Numbered from the stretch's first letter, positions 46,260 through 58,719 are shown. The stretch is 64,000 nt of DNA from Carex sylvatica (GCA_964058845.1 CAXKVR010000042.1:1-64000), one strand, 5' to 3'. Notes: generated by a model from the sequence alone, not told the origin. Translations and numbers: made by a program.

Positions 46260-48750
46260 GTTGCTTGGGAGCGTACTAATTTCTAATATTTGTTTGTGGA
46301 CTTCAGGAGGGATATATATACTTGTAGCTAATTTAACTTTCCTTATTTTCTCGATGACTAAAAATAGTGCCGCTATTTTGATATCAAAATTTAGATTAAT
46401 GACAACTAAGCGAAACTTTTATCTCTTAATGTCTAATTTATCCCTATTTAATGCTATTCTATATATGGTTTGAAATTAAATATATATAAAAAAAAAACTA
46501 TTAAAGAGATCCAAAATAAATTATTTCACATGTTGCCTTTTTTATTTGCTTTTGAAATTACTACATATCTAAGCAACAATTAAATTAACATCTGCCACTA
46601 AATATATACTCATTAAATGGTTTATACTAATAAAATTTCTGTTTACAGTTTTATATTAGAACCAACCATTGAATTCATAAGAACCAAATAGTTATACGTA
46701 ATGCTTTTGTTCTTCATTACAAAATTTGAAACATAAAAAAGCCTTTTTCAACTAAACAAAACCTACTCCCAAATAATATTGAGACCTATTTCAAAACGGA
46801 AGAAATAAAAAACTTCTATTTGCATTCAACATTAAATTAGAATCATAAAATTAATACATCATATTTATCTTTACGTACATGGCTTTCTATGATAAATTTT
46901 ACCCCGTATTTACTGTTAGTCCGCATCCTCTAAGGTAACAAAATATTTGAGTTTAGATTCGGACCATTCGATCAGAATTCATATCAATATTCAGCCATAT
47001 GCATGTGCAGAATTATATCGGACGATCCGTATATAAACTCCAAATTTGACCCGAAATTTTTATTAATATTAAAAAAAATCAAATTTAACAATCTACACCC
47101 GTTTTCAATTTATTTCCAATTCTGATTGATCTGGAGAATTATTTTTCGAATCTAGCGTCTCTTTCCGGAAAATAATTCTATGGATTCAAAAGTTCACTTT
47201 TCGAAAACTTATTCTCTAAATTAAATTTTTTTTATTAAATAGAAAATGTTATGATTAGTTGATTACTCATTCCCAAGAATAAAAAAGTATCCAAAAAATC
47301 AATTTCTTTAATAAAGTTAATAATTCTAACTCCATTTTTTTATCGGACTAGCATTCTTTTTTGTCAGTTCTGTAATGAAACTTTAAGAGAGACCAGGATC
47401 AAATAATTTTTTTACTAGTAAGTCTTGGGTAAAAATTACATTGTATCTTTTAACATTAATGTATATATAAATAGTACGCATCTCCTGCTACTTCACAATT
47501 GAAGAAGGGCCGTGCTATTCTAAGCGCACAAAATAAGGCATTTAGAATCAATATCACTTTCTCACTAAATGCCAGTTTTGCCCCTACTTTCTTTCTTCGA
47601 CTTTAATTAAGAAACAAAACGACTAAATAAGAAACGGAGTTAATGAAGTAAGTAAGCCTTTCGAGAGAGAAAAATATACTTTCATTAGATTCAGTCTCTA
47701 AATCTCATACGTCTCACTTCTTCAAATCTTCTCTCTCCTTTGGAAATCGTTCTTCATTTTGTACACAAGAATGAAAACGAATAGATTGTAGAATTAATCG
47801 GAGAGAATCAAAATGAAATCAATTTTGTGATATTGATTCTAAGTTCCTCAATCAGTAGCAAAAAATTAAATCCTACTAGGATCACCAGATAGTTGGTCGT
47901 TGACTGAGGATTAATTGAGATATCTAATTTGAGATCATACTACATTTTTTGAGCAAAACAACATTCAGTTTTTTTTACTCTGAAATTGTTTACGCAAGCA
48001 CACTTAAAAGATTCTGAATACAAAGAGAACAAGAAAAAGAGGTTATTAAATTGCCCATCTTATTATTGAATTCAACTCATAAATAATATATTTATCTCTT
48101 ATCTCTAAAAATTCATAAAATAAAATGATTAGCTGTATGTTAAGGAACATGTTAATTCCTTGTATATGAAGTATGAACTATGCAAAGCTACCAATATATA
48201 GTTGAATGCCATTAAGGTGTTTGATGAATTACTTCAAATAAAAGCTAAGAAAAAATTATTGAGGATTCTGTGAGTATGACTTCTAAAATTATGAATGAGA
48301 AGCCGTGGTTCGTGTCGGGCTTGATTATTGATATTGGTTTTTTTACTAGTTTGTTTTACTTGAATTATGATTACTTCTACAATAAATTATGATTGGATAA
48401 GCTTAAAGGTGTCCCATGATTTCTTAAACCAAAAAAGTTACTATCAATTATTGAGTGTTCAAATCCGTCAATTACTAAATCAACATGTATAGACTATAGA
48501 GACTAAACCACTTGATTACGGAACCAACATGATACTGTACCGACTAAACTTGTGCAGGTGGTAGACTGGTAGCTAGGGTACACTTGCTCTGAATGACCTG
48601 CCAAATAACCTGATCATTATTAAAAAATAAACAACCTGAGCTCAAAACTAAAATTGATCATTATGAAAACTACCTGGAGTAAGCTGGTCCCCTTTTTTCC
48701 AAATCTCTCAAGAACAGGTTCAGGACTCTGACTGAAAACAGTGACGTTGG
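46260..48750. other. AT-rich intergenic, nothing recognised
   Basis: No gene, terminal repeat or tandem array that I can support. 47480-47860 has a loosely inverted AGAATCAATATCAC motif that could be a worn MITE. Confidence 0.5.
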
Positions 48751-49277
48751 ACAGCTATGGGAAATTTTACCACTGCATCGGCCTATAGGATCCTACATGA
48801 TAAAGGTGTCATATGCGCACATCATGGCCTCTTATGGAGTCTCAAAATACCTTTGAAGGTCAGACCTTCCTCTGCACTAGTCTGGTACTATACCAGTAAG
48901 CAATACCTTACCAATAACCGGTACTGTACCAGTAACTGGTACTAGTACGTCTAGTTCTGCACTCAACTTCCTCCAGAAAATTCTTTCATAGGTACCCGAT
49001 CCCAGTATATGGTCCCTAGTCTCCTCCTTTTGATGCAAGAATTTTCTGGAGGAAGTTGAGTGCAGAACTAGACGTACTAGTACCAGTTACTGGTACAGTA
49101 CCGGTTATTGGTACGGTATTGCTTACTGGTATAGTACCAGTCATCACGACATGGTATCCAAACCAAACATTGGTCTCGGCAGATATCAGGTGGCCTCTGT
49201 ATACCCTTTTTTGGCAGCAGGAGCATTGGCCTTATGGCACGAGAGGAACAGACGACTTTTTTTAAATGAAAACAAAC
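48751..49277 (+). pseudogene. LINE-type reverse transcriptase C-terminal remnant
   Basis: 48757-48870 encodes GNFTTASAYRILHDKG and LLWSLKIPLKVR, the start of the zinc-binding domain at the end of plant LINE reverse transcriptases. After a hairpin insertion, 49211-49277 encodes ALALWHERNRRLF, the usual end of that domain. The two parts are separated and not in a usable frame. Confidence 0.72.
48882..49140. mobile_element. Near-perfect 108-bp inverted repeat (hairpin MITE)
   Basis: Arms 48882-48989 and 49033-49140 match at all but a few bases, with a 43-bp loop. Arms themselves are built of short GGTAC-centred dyads (GGTACTATACCAG, CCGGTACTGTACCAG). It interrupts the LINE remnant, so it is an insertion. 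Target duplication not clear. Confidence 0.85.
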
Positions 49278-49991
49278 CGTTCGCATTGCTGACGTGAGAG
49301 ACTGCATCACAAGTATGTCAGTGGATGGTGCTGCTATGAGTAGAAGGAATAGAGAAATAGAGGAGATTTATTTTGCAATATATTTCTTTCTGGTTACCTT
49401 GTAGTGGTGTTGTATACTGGTTAGCCTTAGAGTTGTACAAAATGTTTATTTCTTAATAAAAAAACTGTTGGAGAGCTAATTTTGAAAGAAAATAATCATT
49501 CTAGTAATTAGTCTAAGTTTGGAAATTTAATAAAAAGAACTAATTTTACCAAATACTATAATATGATCATAAGATGAGGAGTGACAAAATATGATATTCG
49601 TTAATAGCAATTGCACATACACAGCAGTTGTGTATCAAATATCTTCTATAATAGATGCATTGTAATATTTAGACAAAGAACTTTTAATGAAGGACAAACT
49701 AGACATATATAAAAAATATATCTCTCTGCGTTCAAAATTGTAATTTATACGCTGAATATAGCACTAATTATTAAAGAAATATACAAAAAAAAAAAAAAAG
49801 GAAAAGAACGCTAAGAATATTACATAAATAACAAATAACTCAGGTTTTGAATTACGATAATTAACCAACGCCACATACAAAATTACAAATCCACTTGGGC
49901 GGGACCTTTTAAAAGAGCATGTTACATAATAAGCCACAAAAACAATGTCACAGACATTGCGTCCATATTCCCAAAAGTACTCCAAATTTTG
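49278..49991. other. AT-rich intergenic, nothing recognised
   Basis: Downstream tail of the LINE remnant followed by low-complexity AT-rich sequence with an A tract at 49785-49800. No gene. Confidence 0.5.
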
Positions 49992-50151
49992 GGAATCAAC
50001 TCCGTTGCTCTTCAAATAGGAGAGCAGGACTCTTGTTATTCTAAATCAAACTGTTCATCTGTGTTGAAATCCGTGTATGAAAAAATTCAACGGTCCGATT
50101 TTGAATAACATGGTCCTGCTTTCTTATTTGGAGAGCAGCGGAGTCGGATCC
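49992..50151. mobile_element. Foldback MITE, 160 bp, 9-bp target duplication
   Basis: Ends GGAATCAACTCCGTTGCTCT and, inverted, GGATCCGACTCCGCTGCTCT. Target duplication CAAATTTTG is perfect (49983-49991 and 50152-50160), the length typical of Mutator-like elements. A relative lies at 57432-57602. Confidence 0.85.
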
Positions 50152-50209
50152 CAAATTTTGAGCTTTCATACGAACCGTACGATCATAATTCGATCCGAGG
50201 TAGGAATGT

Positions 50210-50614
50210 TAGTGTGGAAAAAACGTGTCGTGCCGTGACTAACACGCCGTGACTTTGGTCACGTGCCGTGCTGTGCCGTGACCAAGTTAATTTTTCACGT
50301 GCCGTGCTGTGACTTGCGTGCCGTGACCAAGTCATGCCGTGACTCGCGTACCGTGATCAAGTCGTGTCGTGACCAAATCGATGCTTCTAGTCTCCTACCT
50401 TCTCCCGTTTCGTGCCGTGTTCCGTGCCGTGCCGTATCGTGACGAAGGTAATTTCCGTGCCATGCCGTGCCGTGTCTTCTTTGCTAACAATTGGTCACGG
50501 CACGCGAATGGTCACGACACGGGACACGCGAGACACGGCACGTATCTGACATCCGTGCCGTGCCGTTCCGTTCTATGACGGAACCGGCTCCGGCGTGCCA
50601 TTTTTCCCACTCTA
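50210..50614. mobile_element. hAT-like MITE packed with CGTGCCGTG repeats
   Basis: Ends TAGTGTGGAAAAA and, inverted, TAGAGTGGGAAAAA; flanks GGTAGGAATG and GGTAGAATG suggest an imperfect duplication. The interior is GC-rich with over a dozen GCCGTG or CACGGC motifs in both orientations, including two CACGTG G-box cores. It lies about 120 bp upstream of the 5' leader of the KASH gene. Confidence 0.78.
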
Positions 50615-50734
50615 GGTAGAATGCCTGTGACCCTTTAATGTTCGTGTCAAAACCAATCCCACGGTCGAGATTTAAATTCAAAATTTGGGGGAGGATATCC
50701 GAATCCACAGAATCGGCACCTACAATTGAATACA

Positions 50735-50943
50735 TTCCTTGAAAGAGCGCCTCCTTTGCGAATTCATCTCTCCTTCTGCTCGATTGCTCTTAAACCCTCT
50801 TCGTTTCTCTTCACAGAACCCTAGAAAGGACAAGATCTCTATATCACTCTCTCTCTTACCAACGCACACAACACTGAATACACAGTCGCACATGCGCGCG
50901 ATCGCAAAGCGAAGTAAGGATTTGATCGCGAAAAACTCAAGAA
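50735..50943 (+). other. Probable 5' untranslated exon of the KASH gene
   Basis: CT-rich leader ending CAAGAAG|GTTTGA, followed by a 580-bp intron whose acceptor TTTCAG is at 51524, eight bases before the ATG. It contains an upstream ATG at 50892. Limits are inferred from sequence only. Confidence 0.45.
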
Positions 50944-51532
50944 GGTTTGATCTCTGATAAATTTCTCTTCGTTTCTGATCTACTCTGTTTAGTAGCGTTC
51001 TTGGTAGAAATTATCTTATTCTTTGTTGGAAAATTTATGTTACTCTTTGCTAAAGTAAGTTCTTGGTTAGTTGGTTGGAAAATGTATGTTATTACTTATT
51101 AATATTAAGTTCTTGATTGGATTTAAGTAATGGATAGCTGTCCCTTGCTCGTCCTTGTGGAAGTTTTGATTTGTTATTTTTCCTGGATTTTCTTAATTTG
51201 AGTTTCGATTAGGTTTTCCAAAAGGCCCCTAATTTGCTAGGTGCCAGAAATTAGTGCAAATTTGATAGTGAGCAGCTATGTTCTGAGTAGTATGTGTAAA
51301 CTAAGGCTCTTTTGCACTGTTATTATAGTTTCTTGATTACATATTTGTTTGTATTAAATGAATTGGACTAATTTGAGTAACTAATTTCATGCACAAATGA
51401 ATTGGACTAAACATATGTTTAGTGATCTATTTTTTTTAATTAAATAAATATACGTCAATGTTAATTTTTAACTCACTTGCGTTCTGAATTTCACAATTTT
51501 TTTGTTCTAAACTTCTAATTTCAGCACATACA

Positions 51533-54117
51533 ATGGCTAAAGCTGCTAGCCCAAGCTTTCAAAGGCAACTACAAAATTCCCAAAATGTCTCAATTGAAGC
51601 TACAATGTGTCAGATCGAAAAACTAAATCCCAAAGAAATCCCCATGTTTCTGTCCCATCTCTCAAATGCAAAAGACTGCAAAAATTTTAACGGATATCAG
51701 AAGTTATCCATATTAAATGCCCTTGTCAGAATTCAACGCCAGAATATCATACCATATATAAGCCCAATCATGTCTGTACTTATTCAAGCCTTAGAATTCA
51801 GTCATGTGCATTCTACCTCTTCTCTTCACGAGATATGTGCTAGTTTGACATGTGCAATTGCTCAATACGGGATTGACCCCTTGGTACCAGAGAGTGAAAA
51901 GATCGAGATTATTAGCTCTCTTTGCAGGCCTCTTTCAGATTTCTTAATGAGCCCTCAAAAGAATGTTGCCTCGGTTTGTGCATTTTGTATAAAGGCCCTT
52001 GTTGAAAGCAATAACTGGAAGTACTCCTCCAGTGAGCTGGTAAATCAGATTTGCTTAAAAGTTGTGGGTGCTCTTGAAGAAGAGGTTGGCCGTGCCGGGA
52101 CTGGTTCACACTTGGGTTTGGCTATATCTCTGGTGAAGCAAAACCCATACGTAATAGAACCCTATGCAAGGTCTCTCTTAACATCAGGGTTGTTTTTCTT
52201 GACTGATGGTGGGCCCCAATTGAAGGTGCTTTCTGTGGAGATGATCCTGTCAATTATCAAATGTGTCAACCCGAGAGCTATCTCTTCTGAAATCCGAAAT
52301 GTCATCAATGTACTTGAGAATTTGGCAGATGATTCTTTACCGGGTGTCAGTGGTGCGGTTTTTGAGGTGCTTGAGACAGCTAAGATGGTAGAGGCCAGAA
52401 GAAGAAGTGTTGGGTTGGAGAACAGCTGGAGCCCAGTTGCGGGTCTGGTTTTGAGCTCCAAAATGGGTAATGGTTGCAATTATGGATCATATGGAGAGGT
52501 TGATAGTAATTGGGAGACAATGTCGGCCAAAGATACACGCTCCTTCAAGTCCACTGGTGGGCAGGTTAGCGGGTTTGGTTATGCGGGTTCAGGATCCAGA
52601 GAGCATTATCCAATGGAGACCTCTCATTCTGGCGATATTGTTGAATCGGGTAGTGATGGATGGGGAATAACAAGGTGCATGACGCATGATAGGGGTGACA
52701 GGTGTATGTTTGAGAAAACCCCCAACCATCTTCATCAGGTACAAAAAAAATTGTTCTAGACCCTTAATTTGGTTATTACTTTATTTTTTAACATATCATG
52801 GATTCAGATGGTAATTATTTGTTTGGCTAAGTGCGGTTCAAAGTGCCCTACAAAAACCTTCCAAAGTCAGTACCATACTGATATTGCTACTTATTCTAGA
52901 TTTCTAGTGCCATTGACTAGTACCAATACTCAAAACAGTTGACTACTGTTTTGATTTACCACACAGCATGGCCATGAAACCTTCACCATGTCCTGATCGA
53001 TTAGTACCAGCAACTTACTATCACCACTTAACCAGTGTACCAGTGCACTAGGTGTCATTTAAATGCAGGTCTGGTAACATTACCAACTAAAATTCTTAAT
53101 ACATGCACACAGAGAAGTTAGCATTTTTATTTTTTGTTTATCCTTTCCCCCGCCATAAAATATATGATTGTGTTTTGTTGTGTTGATTTTAGAGAATCAG
53201 TCGGCACAATTCTGTGGACAACTTGACGCTATTGTCAACTCCACAAAAAAGTTGTTCTACCCCTGACCATCTTCATCAGGTACACATTTTTTGTTCTAGA
53301 CCTTGTAATTTGGTTATTCCTTTATTTGTTAACTTATCATGGATTCGGATGGTATTTTTTTGCTAAGTGCTGTTCAATTGAGGTTCAAAGTGATCGTAAA
53401 CCTAAATTAAATAGAAAATTGTGAAGTGCCCAACAAAAACCTTCCAAAGCCGGTACCATACTGTTTTGATTTACAACACAACATGGCCATGAAACCTGCA
53501 CCACATTCTCATCCATTAATACCAGTAACTTACTATCACCACTTAAGCAGTGTACCAGTGTACTAAGTTTCATTTAAATGCAGGTCTGGTAGCATTACCA
53601 ACTAAAATATTTAATACATGCACGCAGATAAGTTAGCATTTTATTTTCCTTTATCCTCCATGCGCCAAAAAAGATATAATTGTGTTTTGTTGTGTTGATC
53701 CAGAGAATCAGCCGGCGCAATTCTGTGGACGACTTGAGGAGGTTATATTTGTCAACTCCAAAAAGTTATTCTACCTCTGATCAGAAGCTGCAGAGTCAGT
53801 TCTCTCTTAGTTCAAAATTCTTGCACAGACAGGGCCCACTCGTCAGTCCCGAATCAGCACAACACAGAGTAAACCTTCTCCGTGGTAACAGCTCTGAAAC
53901 GGAACAGAGAAAGACGGGTGGTGGCAACTTTGATGGGACCCACATGCCATCTTGCAAAGCTTGTGGCGAATGGAAGAGACGAGAAATAATGAGCAGAGGA
54001 GAACGCAGTTTTGGGGTTTTTAATCTGGTTTTGGGAGCTTTGACTGTCATGTTTGCAATTATTTTTGGGGTTTGGTTGATGGATGATGATCAAGGGTGTC
54101 AGTTAGTTCCTACTTAA
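51533..54117 (+). CDS. SINE1/SINE2-like KASH nuclear-envelope protein
   Basis: Coding exons 51533-52738, 53193-53279 and 53704-54117, all phase 0 with GT-AG introns, give 568 residues. The N-terminal 290 residues form ARM-type helices (IEATMCQIEKLNPKEIPMFL onward). A polar Ser-rich linker carries the motif ISR-NSVD-L, and the C terminus has one hydrophobic helix (FNLVLGALTVMFAIIFGVWL) followed by a short luminal tail ending LVPT. A C-terminal VPT after a tail-anchor helix is the plant KASH signature that binds SUN proteins across the nuclear envelope; SINE proteins link it to actin and nuclear positioning. Length agrees with Arabidopsis SINE1 and SINE2 (about 555-560). The 87-bp middle exon is a tandem duplicate of the start of the last exon. 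Confidence 0.88.
52726..53760 (+). repeat. Tandem duplication inside the KASH gene
   Basis: Introns 1 (52739-53192) and 2 (53280-53703) are clearly homologous along their length (for example ATGGCCATGAAACCT, ACTTACTATCACCACTTAA, CATTTAAATGCAGGTCTGGT in both). Donor sites are 541 bp apart and acceptors 511 bp apart. The repeat runs from the end of exon 1 into the first 60-70 bases of the last exon. Confidence 0.9.
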
Positions 54118-56153
54118 CAATTTTTCTTCTTGTTTTCTTTCTTGTTGTTTGTTGTAAATGTAGTTCATTTAGCTCTTAGTTAGATCAAAAGAGAAAATAA
54201 CCCATTAAAATAGCTGCTGGAGGGTATAATAAATGTAGTTACTCTTTTTAATGGATAGAAAACCTCTTTCTTTGGTTAATGCTGTTATTTTCATGCTATT
54301 TGTTCTGCTAATGAAAAGTTCGTAAACTCTTAAAATATTCCAAATAAATTATGACATTTTTTTTTTATTGTGCGTTAGACGTATTGACTATTGAGAAACA
54401 TTAACTATGTAAAGACTTCATTATTTATGTTTTAGTTTCTCAAACAACTGCATTCAACAAAACATTGAAAATAACAATTAAACAGTATATTTTTATGAAG
54501 AGGTGATAAGGATTGCAGTGGATTATATTTTCTCCATTGGTCAGATGTTGTGCACTAAAGATTACTAGAAGATTAGGAATATAATACTTAATCGAAAGAG
54601 TATCACTTTTTGCACGAATCTCTCAAAATATATACTTGAAAATAGATGGAATATTTTGAATAAAAAGCATACAAGTTGTCGTTTCGTATATGAAATATGA
54701 TAGGTAAGTTACTACTGATATTGAAAATTGATAGAATACTATATGAAATACAGAATCATACATTACTAATTGAAATAATATCACTTTTTTGCACGAATCT
54801 CTCAAAATTAAAAGAATTGCGCAATTAAGGTCTCTCAAAAAAAAATCCTGCCCGCATGCCGTTACAGAGTTGTATTTCAGAATTCCTTGCATCATCTAAA
54901 AAAAAAAAAAAAATCCTTTGCAAAAGACACAGATAATTTATAGAAAGAAAAATTTCACAAATACCCTTCAAAAAATTTGAAATTATGTATTTCCCATCAA
55001 AGATTCATAACATCGTATATACTCTTTTAAATTTGAAATACTCAACCTTCAAAAAAAAATTGAAATACTCACAAATTTATCCAATTCATTATCTTTTCTA
55101 TTAGAACTCATTTTAAATTTATAAAGTTTTCATTTTACCCTCTATTAAAAAAATAAAAATAGGTAAGCATGTGCAAGAGAAATATTTGTTCTTATAATTT
55201 GCCGGTTTGTGAAAAAAAAAATAGTTTATTATTTTACTTGTGATGTACACATAAACGTATGCTAAAATATCAATGTGTGCATCATAAATAGCTAAATAAA
55301 TCATTTGCCCTCACAAATAAGTCAATAAGAAGACTGAATATTTAATGTTACACGAGTTAAATATTTTTTATTTTTTTAATAATAAAGTATAAAATGGGAA
55401 CTCTATAAAATGAGTTTAATAAAATTAATAAAATGGATATTATTTTATTTTCTTAATTTTAAAAAGATAAATATTATATTATAAATTTTAGAAGGAGAAA
55501 ATACGTAACTTTAATGTCTTTTAAAAATATACATAAAAATCCTCCCAAATTAAATCATGGACCTTCTGATCAAGATCGCATCACATGCTCCCAAAACAAA
55601 CTCTGCACAGATATGCAGAGAGTGCCGATCGACATTTGTGAGAACAAAATAGAGAGAGAAAAAAAAAAAAGCCAGACTGATCGGACGATTCAAAACTTTT
55701 GCTGCTCTCCAATAGAATTGATCTGACGGTCAGACACGTGTAAGAAAAGCCACTTGTCGCAGTCTCAATGGACTGGATGAAAGATACTAGCGCGGGGCCC
55801 GCTATGCTTGGACGCGCTTTCTTTTTCTGATCTTATACGTCCTTTTTGTTTTCAAAATGCAAGACTCACTAATCACTATTCAGTAAAGATCAAAATATCC
55901 GCCCATGAAGACTTTATAATATCCTGCCGCGCTCTTGGTCTCAGAGATTGTGACGCAAAAATATTCTATAAAGTTCTAGAAGAATCTAATCTCGCCGTCC
56001 AGTATAATTGATCAGACGGTGTATATCACGTCCTTTGGTTCGATGCTATGCCACGCGGCATCTTGCTAAATGCTAATGGTCTCAATGTTGGGCCCTCCAT
56101 GTGCGGCGATTTCTTTCTCCATTGTTTCGCTAAGCTTATCCTCTGTGTTTCCA
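54118..56153. other. 3' flank of KASH gene and AT-rich intergenic
   Basis: An AATAAA at about 54227 may serve polyadenylation. 54600-54800 repeats TCACTTTTTTGCACGAATCTCTCAAAAT. 55540-56030 has several ATTGATCNGACGGT motifs in both orientations that may be MITE debris, without clear ends. No gene. Confidence 0.5.
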
Positions 56154-56370
56154 CAGTCCACATCGTCTGCATTAACGCAAAAGATAATCTTTTGAGTTAA
56201 TAGATATGGACCGTCCGATTGTAAACGGAGCCCATCCGGCCCCGTCTAAACCATAGGGGTCTTTAATATTAGTGAGGATTTAATTTGCACAAATCTAAAA
56301 GCTGATCGAACGGGACAGATGTATTAACTCAAATGATTCCTGTTTGCGTTAATGCACAGGATACGGATTC
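56154..56370. mobile_element. Foldback MITE, 217 bp, 9-bp target duplication
   Basis: Arms of about 65 bp share TGCATTAACGCAAA and TTTGAGTTAATA in inverted orientation. Flanking GTGTTTCCA is perfect (56145-56153 and 56371-56379), fitting a Mutator-like MITE. Confidence 0.85.
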
Positions 56371-56473
56371 GTGTTTCCAACACCCGAAAAAAAGTAGATT
56401 AGACAACTCCCCGGGAAAAGGCCCAAAATTCGATTTACTGGCAACCGTTTAATCTTAATCTATCAGTATCATT

Positions 56474-57329
56474 TAGGGGTGACAACGAATCCATGGAAAT
56501 TACGCTAGGTTTGAATTTGATTTGAATAATATTCGAATCGAATCTGATTTAATTATTTTTGAATTAAATCTATTTCGAATCGAATTAATTACGAACTATA
56601 CATTTTTCGAATCGAATCCGAATCAAATCACAAACTAAATTATTTTTAACAGCTCTAGTTATATCGGTAGTTTATACATTAATTTTTTTTCGCAAGACAA
56701 AATTTACAAGACTTCCTTTTACCGGTATGAAATGAGTGTTTTTAAGTTCAAAAATTATTCATAAAAAAATATATCACAACAAATAATCGTAAAGAGAGTA
56801 TTAAGTACAAGAACTAAAATATGCAGTAAAACAAGTAATTGTATCTCGAGTGCTCACTCGATCAAACCCTCGATCGGACCATTTAATGAAGTGAGAATCC
56901 AAAAGGTAGAGAAGGCGAAGGAGAGACGACCGAAGAGAGAGGAGAGACAGCCGAAGAGGCCGGAGAGACAGCCAGTCGTCGAGAGTGTCGGCTATGTTTT
57001 ATAGTGAGAGGGAGAGCGAGTTAGGGAGAGGCGGAGAGAGAACTAGGTTATTGAGATTTGAGAGCGATGGAGCGTCGACTAAGTTAAATTATGACTCTCT
57101 ATCTTGGGTTTTAATTTCATCAAGTAAATGAACGGTCGATGTTATTATGAGATTCGAACCATAAAAGTTTGCGAACCAGGCTAGGTTTGAGTTTGGTTTG
57201 AATAAATTTCGAACCGAACCTAGTTTGGTTCGTTTTAATTCGAACTCATTTTGAATCGAATTAAACTCGAATCAAATCCGAATCAAACCCGAATTGAATT
57301 ACGAACTACGAATTTTTTTGCCAGCCCTA
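56474..57329. mobile_element. Nonautonomous hAT element, 856 bp
   Basis: Ends TAGGGGTGACAACGAA and, inverted, TAGGGCTGGCAAAAAAA. Target duplication GTATCATT is perfect (56466-56473 and 57330-57337). GAATCGAATT-rich subterminal zones match those of the element that hosts the LTR nest. The middle has GAGAGACAGCCGAAGAG repeats. No transposase. Confidence 0.93.
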
Positions 57330-57431
57330 GTATCATTGTATCACCGAGCCAAAAAAAAAAAATCGGACTGCCATGGACCAAAGTAGGAGAGCGCTTTCAA
57401 TTTATGCAATTCCTCCCATGACAAGAATTTG

Positions 57432-57602
57432 GGATCCAAATGAGGATCTGACTCTGCTGCTTTTCAAATAGGAGGGCAAAGTTCTGCTATTCAAAATTTA
57501 ACTGTTAATTTTTTTCATACATGAATCTCAACACAGATGAACGGTTAAGTTTAGAATAATAGAATCATGCTCTCCTATTTGGAGAGCAGCGGAGTTGGTT
57601 CC
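57432..57602. mobile_element. Foldback MITE, relative of 49992-50151
   Basis: Shares GCTCTCCTATTTGGAGAGCA and GGTTAAGTTTAGAATAATAG-like blocks with the other copy, in inverted arrangement. Target duplication is not visible. Confidence 0.72.
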
Positions 57603-58030
57603 TCCAACTGAAGAGATTCCAAATAAGATTTGTGGATAATTCATATTTGAATTGTTGACGAATTAATATGTATAATATTTAGTTTTTTTATTTTATGAAT
57701 AATTTTTGAATTATTTGTGAACTATTCGCGAATTTATGATAATTCATACTTGATTCCGCCCCTAGCCATGCTGCTATGAAGTTTGATTGAGGTCTGAGGA
57801 GGCAGGCCAACCTTAGTCCAAGAAGGCGGTTGTCAAATTGTTGATACCAGCAAGATTGAAAAACAATTGTATATTTGTATGGGCAATAGGTGAAAGTAGC
57901 ATACAAGTTTTCTTTTCATTTATTTAATAAAATTGTTGGTTGGTTGGCAATCGAACCTTACCGTAAAAGTCTTGCATAATTATACTATCACCAAACTTTG
58001 AACATTTATGCATTGAAAATGACATTGACT
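57603..58030. other. AT-rich spacer
   Basis: No gene or repeat recognised. Confidence 0.5.
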
Positions 58031-58719
58031 GAGGGGTGGAAACGAATACGGATAATTCACTCCGTATTCCCTCTGTATTCAGAAATTAACTGAATTCAGA
58101 TTAAACAGATATAGATAATTGCAGATACATAATTTTTTTTTTATATATATAGTAAAATAATGACGGATACAAATACAGATAGGTTCATAAAGGTGTAAAC
58201 GGAGTGGATATTCAGATTTGAAATTGCTCTCAATCAGCTTCGACTTTACTGCTCCAGATAGAAATTGTTATACAATTATTTCATATTCATTTCAGTCTTA
58301 GTTGTCGGATAAATAATGATATGATTCGATTTTCAATTTAACATCTTTTTCACTGGTGATGGTGCTACAATAGCGCTATTTTATTTCCTTTTTACCTCCA
58401 TTTCTTCACTCTTCATTCTTTTTTTATTGAAGACTTTAGTACGTGACTGTAGTCAACTTTTAGCTTCTGTTAAGCCCTTGTTTCAAGACAATAACAAGAC
58501 ACTCTTTTGTCTTTATATTATTTTTTTATTAGGTAATTATAACTTTTTATTTATATCTTAAAGTGTATAACTCAATTATCCAATAATTATTCGTTTCGTA
58601 TCTATAATTAAATCCGTATCCGTAGATTATTTTCTCTGTATCCGTATTTGTGTCCATATTAGCTTTGAAAGGCGGATATGAATGTGGTATTAGCATTATC
58701 CGCTCCGTTTTCACCCCTA
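58031..58719. mobile_element. hAT MITE, 689 bp
   Basis: Ends GAGGGGTGGAAACG and, inverted, TAGGGGTGAAAACGGAGCGG; flanks CATTGACT and CATTGAAT differ by one base. Same family as the neighbour 39 bp to the right. Confidence 0.85.

Noticed and set aside
50168..50181. CATACGAACCGTAC, one mismatch from the Athila palindrome, beside the KASH gene MITEs
   Set aside because: A single unpaired copy with no 20-21-bp partner and no element sequence around it; treated as chance.
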